This document shows, in pieces, positions 43,831 through 51,575 of a stretch of DNA of 64,000 bases. A program made the position numbers and the translations under genes. The stretch's first letter is position 1. Every line of letters starts with the position of its first letter. Source of the DNA: Anaerolineae bacterium (GTDB taxonomy: Bacteria; Chloroflexota; Anaerolineae; Aggregatilineales; Phototrophicaceae); the NCBI GenBank assembly GCA_022820125.1, contig JAJEGA010000106.1, positions 36,614-100,613 of the forward strand, in the 5' to 3' direction. The notes beneath the pieces were generated by a model, which saw only the letters and a list, made by a program, of their open reading frames with translations, did not search any database and was not told the DNA's origin.

Positions 43831-45381
43831 TCAGCGGTCGCGATGTTGCCGCCGCGCTGTGGGCAGCGTGCTGAGCGGCGCGCCGCGCAAAGCCGATCGC
43901 AGCGCCTCGCGATCGTCCCAGGGGTGCTCGGTCGTGCCGAAGCACATGCTTTGCTCGTGCCCCTTGCCGCAAGCCATTAGCAAATCACCCGCGTCCGCCA
44001 GTTGGCAGGCGGTGTAGATCGCTTCGCCGCGATCGGGAATGCGAAAGAAGGTTTCGCCTTCGACGCCGCCCTGCGCCAGACAGCCTTCCGCCATCAGCGC
44101 TAAGATCTCATCAAGCGATTCCGTGCGCGGATCTTCCGCCGTCAGCACGGTCATGTCAGCCAATTGCGCCGAAGTCTCCGCCATCAGACGGCGCTTCTCG
44201 ATATCGCGCAAGCCCGCGCTGCCAAAGACGGCGATCAAGCGCTTGCCGGGCTTCAACATGCCCCGCCCCGCTTCCAGCGCCCGCTTGAGCGCGTTAGGGG
44301 TATGAGCGAAGTCAACAATGGCGATGAAGTCCTGGCTTTCGTCGATAGGTTCCATTCGCCCGGGGATCATTTCGAGCTGCCCGATTCCGTCCTTGATGGC
44401 GCGCCAGCCTATGCCGAGCGCTTGCGCCGCGCAGACAGCAGCCAGCGCGTTATAGACATTGAACTCACCGGGCAGCTGCAAGGCAAGCGCTTGCCCCGCC
44501 ATATAAAACCGCGTGCCGCCTGGGGTGTAGGCGATGTCGATAGCGCGGCTTGAGGAATGATTCTTGATGCTGTAAGTCGCAAGGCGGTCGGCGGGAATCG
44601 CGGCGAAGAAGGCGGAAGACGGGTCATCAGCGTTGATGATTGATACCTTATCCTGCGTTGGTTTGCGCCAGCTATTCCGGAGCATTTGAAACATGATCGC
44701 TTTGGCAGCGCGGTAGTCTTCCCAACTGCCGTGATAATCGAGATGTTCGTGCATCACATTGGTCAACAGCGCCACATCGATATCGACGCCGTTCAAGCGT
44801 CCCTGCGCCAAGCCGTGGCTGGTCATTTCAAGGATGCAATGGGTGACGCCGGCTTCGACCATTTTTGCCAGATAAGCTTGAATGCGCGGGGCGCTCGGCG
44901 TGGTGACATGCAAACCAGTCGCCACGCGCTCATCGCCAAAGTCGGCTGATATGGTGCTGATATAACCGGCTTTGATACCGGAGACATTTTTCAAAATGCT
45001 GTGAAGCAGGAGGCAGGTGGTGGTCTTGCCGTCAGTGCCGGTGACGCCGATGACGACCAGCTTGCGCGAGGGAAAACCATGCCAGGCAGCCGACAGCAGA
45101 CCCAAGACTTGCCCCGCGCTTCTGACGCGAATATAGGGGACTGGCAGACCAGGCTGCTCGGTTTCGCCGATAATGGCGCCGGCGCCGGCGGTGATGGCGT
45201 CGGGTATGAAGCGGTGGCCGTCGGTGGATCGCCCGGCGCGCGCGACAAAGAGCCCGCCAGGCTGTACTTCGACGCTCGATTCTACGACCTCGGCGCTGAT
45301 TGGCGCGCTCAGATCGCCGCTTGTCGCGAGGATCTGGTCAACAGGGATGGCGGCAAGCAGGTCCTCGAGCTTCTTCGGCAT
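43831..45381 (-). CDS. murE: UDP-N-acetylmuramyl-tripeptide synthetase (Mur ligase, MurE type)
   Basis: 516 aa. The N-terminal UDP-binding domain precedes the ATP loop GVTGTDGKTTT (113-122), the HExLDYH motif (211-217), the carbamylated-lysine helix YRAAKAIMF (K227) and C-terminal GKGHE (472-476). At the amino-acid selectivity position, where meso-diaminopimelate MurE has DNPR, this protein has EDPR (416-419). The Arg that contacts the distal carboxylate is kept, so diaminopimelate or a related diamino acid (ornithine) may be used. Adds the third residue of the peptidoglycan stem peptide. The other mur genes are not in the window. Confidence 0.88.
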   Translation of the reverse strand: MPKKLEDLLAAIPVDQILATSGDLSAPISAEVVESSVEVQPGGLFVARAGRSTDGHRFIPDAITAGAGAIIGETEQPGLPVPYIRVRSAGQVLGLLSAAWHGFPSRKLVVIGVTGTDGKTTTCLLLHSILKNVSGIKAGYISTISADFGDERVATGLHVTTPSAPRIQAYLAKMVEAGVTHCILEMTSHGLAQGRLNGVDIDVALLTNVMHEHLDYHGSWEDYRAAKAIMFQMLRNSWRKPTQDKVSIINADDPSSAFFAAIPADRLATYSIKNHSSSRAIDIAYTPGGTRFYMAGQALALQLPGEFNVYNALAAVCAAQALGIGWRAIKDGIGQLEMIPGRMEPIDESQDFIAIVDFAHTPNALKRALEAGRGMLKPGKRLIAVFGSAGLRDIEKRRLMAETSAQLADMTVLTAEDPRTESLDEILALMAEGCLAQGGVEGETFFRIPDRGEAIYTACQLADAGDLLMACGKGHEQSMCFGTTEHPWDDREALRSALRGAPLSTLPTARRQHRDR

Positions 45382-45520
45382 GATATGCGCTTTGCCACCT
45401 CCGATCTATTGGCGCGGCTCCTTAATTCAATCACGATTGAGGTCCAATGGCAAACACAAACGCGCCGGAGCGAATCCAGCGCGTCATTATTTCTTAGATT
45501 GCTAGACCTATGCCGTGAAC

Positions 45521-45546
45521 GGGCGACTCACAGAGTCGCCCCTACA
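45521..45546. repeat. Single GTAGGGGCG hairpin
   Basis: GGGCGACTC and GAGTCGCCC form a perfect 9-bp stem with a 3-nt loop, extended on one side to CCTACA. This is one half of the dispersed element. It lies between the atpF stop and murE and has no U-tract. Confidence 0.6.
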
Positions 45547-45558
45547 GCGTCGTTAATG

Positions 45559-46260
45559 CTAGTTCAAGCTGCGCGCCAGCTCATTCAGTTGGGAGCGGAC
45601 GCTGCCATCAACCAGGCCGCCGGGCCAACGCACGATCAACCCACCGAGAATCGACGGATCAACGGCGAATTCCGCTTCGTCCGCGCCGACTTCCGAGGTG
45701 ATCTGCTTTTGTTCGGCGGCGGTCAAGGGCATGGCGCTGACGACTTCAACGCTGCCGCCAAGGCCCTTTGCGCCTTCCGGCAGATCGGTTATGAAGCTGT
45801 TGACCAGCGCCTTCTGCTTGGTCTTGCTGATGTTCTCGCCAAGGATGCGCCCAGCGACGGCGACCGAGATATTCAGCACCTGATCGCGCAAATTGCCCAG
45901 CTCGGCGTTGCGAATGGCGACCGCTTCATTCTGCGCTTCGTATTGAATCCGGGCGGCTTCTTGCCGCGCTTCGCCTTCGATTGTGCCAGCGACATCGTCG
46001 CCGCGGCCGCGGGCTTCATCAATCACCTTCTGCGCCTCGCTGCGGGCTTGCGCCAGGATTTTCTCCGCTTCAGCTTCGGCGTTTTCGCGGGCGCGCGCCG
46101 CAGCAGCAGCATCCTCTAAGCCCTTGGCGATGCGGTTGCGCCGTTCGTTTAGCACATTGGTCAAGGGATCGTAGATGAAACGCGTCAGCAGCACGTAAAG
46201 CATAATGAAGGCAATCAGCCAAATCAGCATCATGCCCGGGTTAATTCCGAGTGCTTCCAT
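45559..46260 (-). CDS. atpF: ATP synthase F0 subunit b fused to the C-terminal domain of delta
   Basis: 233 aa, long for b. Residues 1-30 are the membrane anchor, then FIYDPLTNVLNERRNRIAKGL and a long A/E/R coiled coil to about 160. Residues 169-233 (VEVVSAMPLT ... VDPSILGGLIVRWPGGLVDGSVRSQL) match the C-terminal domain of ATP synthase delta (OSCP), the part that holds the b dimer. The delta N-terminal helical domain, which binds F1 alpha, is absent. A separate atpH is not next to it. Mycobacterial b-delta fusions are a known parallel, but those keep both delta domains. Confidence 0.88.
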   Translation of the reverse strand: MEALGINPGMMLIWLIAFIMLYVLLTRFIYDPLTNVLNERRNRIAKGLEDAAAAARARENAEAEAEKILAQARSEAQKVIDEARGRGDDVAGTIEGEARQEAARIQYEAQNEAVAIRNAELGNLRDQVLNISVAVAGRILGENISKTKQKALVNSFITDLPEGAKGLGGSVEVVSAMPLTAAEQKQITSEVGADEAEFAVDPSILGGLIVRWPGGLVDGSVRSQLNELARSLN

Positions 46261-46287
46261 AGTGTCCTCCTGTTTCGCGCGCGGCGC

Positions 46288-46530
46288 CTAATTGAGTACG
46301 AACAGGATAATCAGCGACACAACGAGGGCGTAAATGGCGACCGCTTCAGCGAAAGCGACGCCGAGGATCATGTTCGTCTGAATCGTCGGCGTGTGGTCGG
46401 GGTTGCGGCCCATCGCCTGGACCGCGCCGCCGACCGAGAGGCCGATGCCGATGCCGCCGCCGGCCGCGCCGATCATGGCCAAGCCAGCGCCTATCGCTTT
46501 ACCCAGGATAATCGTTGATTGTGGATCCAT
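46288..46530 (-). CDS. atpE: ATP synthase F0 subunit c
   Basis: 80 aa hairpin. Helix 1 carries the glycine motif GAAGGGIGIGLSVGGA, the loop RNPDHTPT joins it to helix 2, and the proton-carrying acid is E62 in GVAFAEAVAIY. The residues around E62 (A63, no Ser/Thr) and the absence of a Gln opposite it in helix 1 favour protons over sodium; this is inference. Forms the rotor ring. Confidence 0.95.
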   Translation of the reverse strand: MDPQSTIILGKAIGAGLAMIGAAGGGIGIGLSVGGAVQAMGRNPDHTPTIQTNMILGVAFAEAVAIYALVVSLIILFVLN

Positions 46531-46573
46531 TGATGTTTCCTCCAGTTAAACGCTTTAATCTGCTGTAGATGGA

Positions 46574-47986
46574 CTAATGTGCTTCGGCATGATCATGATC
46601 ATCGTCGTGATGATGGCTGATCGTCGCCAGATTCATGAATATAGCGGTCAAAAGGGCGAATACGAGCGCTTGAATGGCGCCGACGAAGAATTCCAGGATG
46701 AAAAAGGGCCAAGGCAAAATCGGCACCAGGAAGCTCATCACAAACAGCAGGATCGCGCCGGCGAACATCGCGCCCAAGAGACGGAAGCTGAACGAGAGAA
46801 TCTTGGCGAAATCGCCAATCAGCTCCAGCAAGCCGACCGCCACATCAATACCGCCCAGGGGCGATTTGAAGAGCGTGCCGAAGTTGAAGAACTTGGTCAA
46901 ATAGCCAATACCGAGCGCCTTGACGCCGACGTACTGGACCATGACAACGGCGATGATAGCCAGCGTCAAGGTCATGTTCAAGTCTGTCGAGGCGACGCGC
47001 ACAAGCGGCAAGACCACCCAGGGCACACGCTTCGCCTCCGCGCTGCCAGGGTCTGGGTGCAACGGAATCGGCTCCTTCTTCTCGTCCTTGCCGCTTGGCT
47101 CATAGCCGTCTTCCCAAGGCGAAATCGCGACGCCGGTGTAACAGTCGCGGTCGCGACGCGCCTGCTTTTCGGCTTCGCGGGCAGCCAATACCTCATCGTA
47201 GGCGGCGCTGGCTTCGTCCGAATCGCCCGCTTCTTCCGCGTGGTCATCATCGCCATGCCCGCCGGCGCCTTCTTCAGTCGCGTCGTCGCCGTGCCCGTCA
47301 TGCGACGCCTGATAACGCGCGTAAGCGACTTTCACCGCCAGCTCGTCTATCGCCGCCAATCGCACCGCTTCCGCGTTGGCAAGCGCCGCTTCGTCGGCCG
47401 CCGCTTCATCCGCCGGGCTTATCCAGTCGCATTGCCCATTGACGTAGGAAATACCCAGGAATCCCTGATAGATCTCATAACCGTCCGTGGTGATGACCTT
47501 GTATTCCTCAGTGGCGGGGTCATACTTCTCCTTGGTGTGAGCGTGAATGAAGCCGACGGTGTCGATGCCGGGGATTAGCGACATCCAGTTCGACAAGAGC
47601 ACGATGAGGAAGATGGTCATGAACATGTTGAAGATCAAACGGAAGTGCGCGCCGCCAGCGATGCCGCTTATGAAGCCCATGAGGCCCTCATACAGCGCCT
47701 CGAACATATTGTAAAAGCCGCCAGGCGGAACTTCGCTGCCGTCTTTGGGCCGCCGCCGCGCGATGTATGCCAGGAACAGCAGCAGCAGAATCCAGACGAT
47801 CACCGCCGCCACGAGCGTATTGGTAATACGCATATCCGTGAACGGGATGTTGTAGCCAGACGGAAGATTCTCGCCGGGCAGCTGGATAAACGGTATTACC
47901 GGCGGCACCTCGAGCGCGACGAACACGCCAGCCAGAAATAACAGCAAAGCGACATAGCGGCGCTTTCCGTTCCAAAAGCTATTCAC
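46574..47986 (-). CDS. atpB: ATP synthase F0 subunit a with a large loop insertion
   Basis: 470 aa, nearly twice the usual length. The N-terminal part (1-145) and C-terminal part (323-460) are normal, with the essential Arg in SFSFRLLGAMFAG (R402) and Q439 in the last helix. Between them lies an insertion of about 175 residues (145-322). It contains a helical A/E-rich stretch, a His/Asp-rich segment (HDGHGDD..., GHGDDDHAEE) and two Cys (C186, C282) that flank the helix. A His/Asp tail (SHHHDDDHDHAEAH) ends the protein. Forms the proton half-channels with the c ring. Overlaps atpI by 8 bp. Confidence 0.93.
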   Translation of the reverse strand: MNSFWNGKRRYVALLLFLAGVFVALEVPPVIPFIQLPGENLPSGYNIPFTDMRITNTLVAAVIVWILLLLFLAYIARRRPKDGSEVPPGGFYNMFEALYEGLMGFISGIAGGAHFRLIFNMFMTIFLIVLLSNWMSLIPGIDTVGFIHAHTKEKYDPATEEYKVITTDGYEIYQGFLGISYVNGQCDWISPADEAAADEAALANAEAVRLAAIDELAVKVAYARYQASHDGHGDDATEEGAGGHGDDDHAEEAGDSDEASAAYDEVLAAREAEKQARRDRDCYTGVAISPWEDGYEPSGKDEKKEPIPLHPDPGSAEAKRVPWVVLPLVRVASTDLNMTLTLAIIAVVMVQYVGVKALGIGYLTKFFNFGTLFKSPLGGIDVAVGLLELIGDFAKILSFSFRLLGAMFAGAILLFVMSFLVPILPWPFFILEFFVGAIQALVFALLTAIFMNLATISHHHDDDHDHAEAH

Positions 47987-48248
47987 TTATATCTTCCTCC
48001 TTCGTTCTAGCACTGCCGTGGAGATGTCTAGTCTTGTAGCGTGTATAAAAGAATATTGACGCGATGCTTATTGGGATGCTCACCAGCAACATGATGAAGA
48101 CAAATGTAGGGCGCGTCCCAAACGCTTCATCCAGAGCCAAGCCAAGCAACAGTGTCCCCAGTATGACGAGCAGGATCATGCATCCTACTTGCCCCACCAC
48201 CCCCGCGACAAGACCGTATGTCGTAAAGGGGTTGTTATCCGGTTTCAT
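47979..48248 (-). CDS. AtpZ/AtpI family protein
   Basis: 89 aa with two membrane helices (about 12-36 and 48-68) and a charged C-terminus, the pattern of AtpI/AtpZ (gene 1) proteins that begin many F0F1 operons and assist ring assembly or magnesium supply. Its first-gene position in atpI-B-E-F agrees. Start ATG at 48248. Confidence 0.8.
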   Translation of the reverse strand: MKPDNNPFTTYGLVAGVVGQVGCMILLVILGTLLLGLALDEAFGTRPTFVFIMLLVSIPISIASIFFYTRYKTRHLHGSARTKEEDISE

Positions 48249-48305
48249 CTAGCGCATGTCTTGTCATTAGGAACTCAAGGGCAACTCCCGCGACAAACTT
48301 CGAGA

Positions 48306-48314
48306 ATTTTATCA
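48306..48314 (-). promoter_or_regulatory. Extended -10 promoter of the F0 cluster
   Basis: Minus strand TGATAAAAT (TGn + TAAAAT) in the 99-bp gap between nuoN and atpI, about 58 bp before the atpI ATG. It shows the F0 genes can be expressed apart from the nuo genes. Confidence 0.45.
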
Positions 48315-48347
48315 CAAACGAATTTGCATAGCCACAGCGATTCGCAA

Positions 48348-49844
48348 CTAAAGACCGCCCGCGCCCAATGCCGCCCAATCATAAATCGGCGTGACCGCGA
48401 TCGTGCCGAGCAGAATAACAATCAGCGCCGTGATGCCCAGCGACCAGCCATAAGCGCGCGGGATGGCGATCGGCTTTTCATCGTCCGGTCCCACATCGAC
48501 ATACATCACCTTGATGACAACCAAATAATAGTAGAGCGCGATGATTGCGTTCGTCACCGCGATCAGCGCCAAGCCGACGAGATTGGAATTCACCGCCGCC
48601 TGGAAGAGGAAGAACTTGCCGAAGAAGCCAGCCGCCGGTGGAATGCCGCCCAGCGAGAGCAAGCCGATGGTGATGAAGAGCGCCAGCCAGGGGCTGCGGC
48701 GGTTCAAGCCCGCCATGTCGCTGATCTCTTCGCTGTCCGTCTTGGCGATAAACAGAATGACGCCGCCGAAGACGAGCAGATTGGTGAAGATATACATGAA
48801 CATGTAGAAAGAGACCGAAGCCACCGCCAGGCTGTCATCCGCGCCCTGGAGCGCGACGACGCCGATGAGCGTGTAGCCGGCTTGGGCGATCGAGGAATAT
48901 GCCAGCAGGCGCTTGATATTGCTTTGGCGCAGGGCGACTACGTTGCCAAGCGTCATGGACGCGATAGAAATAACCACCAGCAGATTCACCCAGAAGTCTT
49001 GAATGACGACGCCGGCGACCAGCAAATCAGCCGGAAAAACTGCGGTCAAAAAGCGCAGCAGCAGCGCGAAGCTGGCCGCTTTGCTCGATACGCTGACAAA
49101 AGCCGTCACCGGTGTGGGCGCGCCTTCATAAACATCCGGCGTCCAGAAGTGGAAGGGTACCGCGCTAATCTTGAAGCCGAAACCAACCACAACCATCACC
49201 AGCGCGGTCATGACGGCGACGACGCCATCACCCAAGCCGTCGCTCATGGCTGAAGCGATGCCGGCGAGATTGGTTGTGCCGGCGAATCCATAGAGCAAGC
49301 TGAAACCAAAAAGCATAATCGCCGAAGCGAATGCGCCGTAGAGAAAGTACTTCATGCCGCTTTCGGCGGAGCGCTGATCGCCGCGGCGGAAAGACGCCAG
49401 CATGTAAAGCGGGATCGAAAGCGTTTCCAGAGCGACAAACACCAGGATGAGGTCGGCGGCGCTGGACATCATCAGTCCCCCGAGGGTGGCGACGATGACG
49501 ATCAGATAAAACTCGCCTTTGTCGCCGACGCCTTTGTCGCCGGCCGCCATCAAGCAGGTCACCGCGCCGGCGAGCAGGAGCATCACTTTGAAGATTTGCG
49601 AAAGCGGGTCGTAGTTGACCATGCCCCCCCAGAGCAGTACGCCGTTTTCGTATAGCGCGGGATCCGGCTGCCAGACAAGCGGCACGAGCGCCAGCAGCGC
49701 CATGCCGACGGCGGAAACGATGACCACATTGCGGCGCGTCGCGGGGGAACCATAGATATCGGCGAACAGTACGACCACAGCCAGCGCGGTCAGCCCGATC
49801 TCCGGCAAGACGGATGGCAGCTGCGCCCAGAGATCAAAGTCCAT
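48348..49844 (-). CDS. nuoN: NADH-quinone oxidoreductase subunit N (antiporter-like)
   Basis: 498 aa, about 14 membrane helices. The acid-bearing helix FVALETLSIPLYML and the Lys region GFGFKISAVPFHFWTPDVYEGAPTP are intact, so all pump residues are present. Last gene of the membrane-arm cluster; its ATG abuts the nuoM2 TAG, with GGAGG inside the end of nuoM2. Confidence 0.96.
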   Translation of the reverse strand: MDFDLWAQLPSVLPEIGLTALAVVVLFADIYGSPATRRNVVIVSAVGMALLALVPLVWQPDPALYENGVLLWGGMVNYDPLSQIFKVMLLLAGAVTCLMAAGDKGVGDKGEFYLIVIVATLGGLMMSSAADLILVFVALETLSIPLYMLASFRRGDQRSAESGMKYFLYGAFASAIMLFGFSLLYGFAGTTNLAGIASAMSDGLGDGVVAVMTALVMVVVGFGFKISAVPFHFWTPDVYEGAPTPVTAFVSVSSKAASFALLLRFLTAVFPADLLVAGVVIQDFWVNLLVVISIASMTLGNVVALRQSNIKRLLAYSSIAQAGYTLIGVVALQGADDSLAVASVSFYMFMYIFTNLLVFGGVILFIAKTDSEEISDMAGLNRRSPWLALFITIGLLSLGGIPPAAGFFGKFFLFQAAVNSNLVGLALIAVTNAIIALYYYLVVIKVMYVDVGPDDEKPIAIPRAYGWSLGITALIVILLGTIAVTPIYDWAALGAGGL

Positions 49845-51566
49845 CTAGCCACCTCCCAACAAGGCGATAAGGGGTCGGATGCCGGATTCGATCATCGGCG
49901 CCATGATTGGCGGATACAAGCCCAGGATGATTAAAGGCGCGCCTAGGATGATAAGCACGATGCGGTCGGTCATTTCGATATTGCCCACATCGTGGAAGCG
50001 CTCGGCGTCAAACTCGCCGAAGAAGACCTGCCCGGCTACCCGAAGCACATAGGCGGCGGTGATGACGATGCCCAGGGCGGAAATGATGACGATGACGCTG
50101 TAATAATTGCTGAGTTGGAAAGCGCCTAGCTGCAGCGTGATCTGTTCGGAGGCGGCCCACATGCCCTGGAAGATCGGGAATTCGGCGATGAAGCCACTCA
50201 AGCCAGGCATGCCCATGCTGGTCAAGCCGCCGATGACGAAAGCGACACCGACCCAGGGCATCACTCTCATGAAGCCGCCGAGGCTGGGGATATCGCGGGT
50301 GTGCGCGCGGTCGTAGACCATGCCGACGACGCCGAAGAAGAGCGCCGTCATCGCGCCGTGGCTGAACATTTGGATGCCGGCGCCGGTCATGCCAGTCAGG
50401 TTCATCGTCGCCCAACCCATGCTGACCAGCCCCATGTGGCTGACCGATGAGAAGCCGATGACATATTTGAAATCGCGCTGGCGGAAGGCGATCAGCGCGC
50501 CATAGACGACGTTGATTAGCGTCAGGAAAACCATCCAGGGCAGATGAATATCCGCGCCTTCGGGCAGCAGCTGTACGCCAGCGCGCAAGGCGGCAAAAGC
50601 GCCGACCTTCATCAAGACGCCGGCGTGAATCATCGAGACGGCGGTGGGCGCGGCCACGTGGCCATCGGGCGACCAGTTGTGGAAGGGAAAGACGCCCGCC
50701 AGCACGCCGAATCCCATGAACATGAAGGGGAACCAGAACTTGGCGAAGTTCAGCCCCTCTATGCCCAAGATGTCGATGCCAAAAGCGCCGTTCTCAGCCG
50801 CCAACGTGAATTGCACGATGCTCCAGCTATAGGGTCCGCTGTCGGCCGGCAAAATGCCGCTGGCGACGGCAGCCTCCAAGACTTCAGCGCCACTGCCGCT
50901 GAAATAGGCGCCGGCGGCAAAGTACATCGCTACCGCGCCGACCAGCGCAAACACGGAGCCGACGAGGATATAGAGCGTCAGCTTCATCGCCGCGTATTCG
51001 CGCAGCTTGACCCAGCCCCAGCCGGCGATGAGCAGGTACATGGGGAAGATCGCCAGTTCATAAAAGAAAAAGAGCATGAAGAGATCGACGGCGATAAAGA
51101 CGCCATATACGCCGGCCACCAGAAACATGAAGAAAGCCATGAATTCGCGCAGGCGGTCTTCGATTTTCCAGGAGATCAAGACGCCAGCAACCGCGACCAT
51201 GCCGGTCAGCAGCACCATCGGCGCCGAGACGCCATCAACGCCAACGTGATAGGCGATGCCGAGCGATTCGACCCAGACGACGCGCTGCTCAAAAGCAAGG
51301 GCGTCGGCGAACATCCGCGCCCCGCTGAGCTCGACGCCGCTTGCCAGCATCGCCTGCTGCTGGTCTATTAAACCGCCGTCGGTCTTCACGTAATTGTCGT
51401 AGCCGAAGAAGACCGCTAGCGAGAGCGCCAGCACTGCCGCAGCCGCCGTCACGCCGACGCCGCGCACCAAATCGCGATTCTTGCGATCAAGGAAAAGGAT
51501 AACCACGCCGGCGATGATCGGGATGAAGATGATGGCTGTGAGGACTGAGAATCCCGTCGCTTCCAT
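49845..51566 (-). CDS. nuoM: Second NuoM-type antiporter-like subunit (NuoM2)
   Basis: 573 aa, NuoM family. The TM5 Glu is kept (E170 in FFFYELAIFPMY), as is the TM8 Lys (K320 in GVLMKVGAF) and the FPFHNWSPDGHVAAPT loop. The conserved TM7 Lys is replaced: the aligned residue is L289 (GFGVLAGVFPFH against AFCIKVPIWPFH in the neighbouring NuoM). It is one of two NuoM genes in the cluster, placed between nuoM and nuoN. It probably adds a fourth antiporter-like module to the arm, with altered or lost pumping. Confidence 0.92.
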   Translation of the reverse strand: MEATGFSVLTAIIFIPIIAGVVILFLDRKNRDLVRGVGVTAAAAVLALSLAVFFGYDNYVKTDGGLIDQQQAMLASGVELSGARMFADALAFEQRVVWVESLGIAYHVGVDGVSAPMVLLTGMVAVAGVLISWKIEDRLREFMAFFMFLVAGVYGVFIAVDLFMLFFFYELAIFPMYLLIAGWGWVKLREYAAMKLTLYILVGSVFALVGAVAMYFAAGAYFSGSGAEVLEAAVASGILPADSGPYSWSIVQFTLAAENGAFGIDILGIEGLNFAKFWFPFMFMGFGVLAGVFPFHNWSPDGHVAAPTAVSMIHAGVLMKVGAFAALRAGVQLLPEGADIHLPWMVFLTLINVVYGALIAFRQRDFKYVIGFSSVSHMGLVSMGWATMNLTGMTGAGIQMFSHGAMTALFFGVVGMVYDRAHTRDIPSLGGFMRVMPWVGVAFVIGGLTSMGMPGLSGFIAEFPIFQGMWAASEQITLQLGAFQLSNYYSVIVIISALGIVITAAYVLRVAGQVFFGEFDAERFHDVGNIEMTDRIVLIILGAPLIILGLYPPIMAPMIESGIRPLIALLGGG

Positions 51567-51575
51567 GGGGCAATC

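Noticed and set aside
45521..45546. Terminator after atpF
   Set aside because: The hairpin has no U-tract on either strand and matches the dispersed GTAGGGGCG family, so it is listed as a repeat.
48189..49253. 354-codon plus-strand open frame opposite nuoN
   Set aside because: Antisense of membrane helices, giving a Q/R/D-rich artefact.
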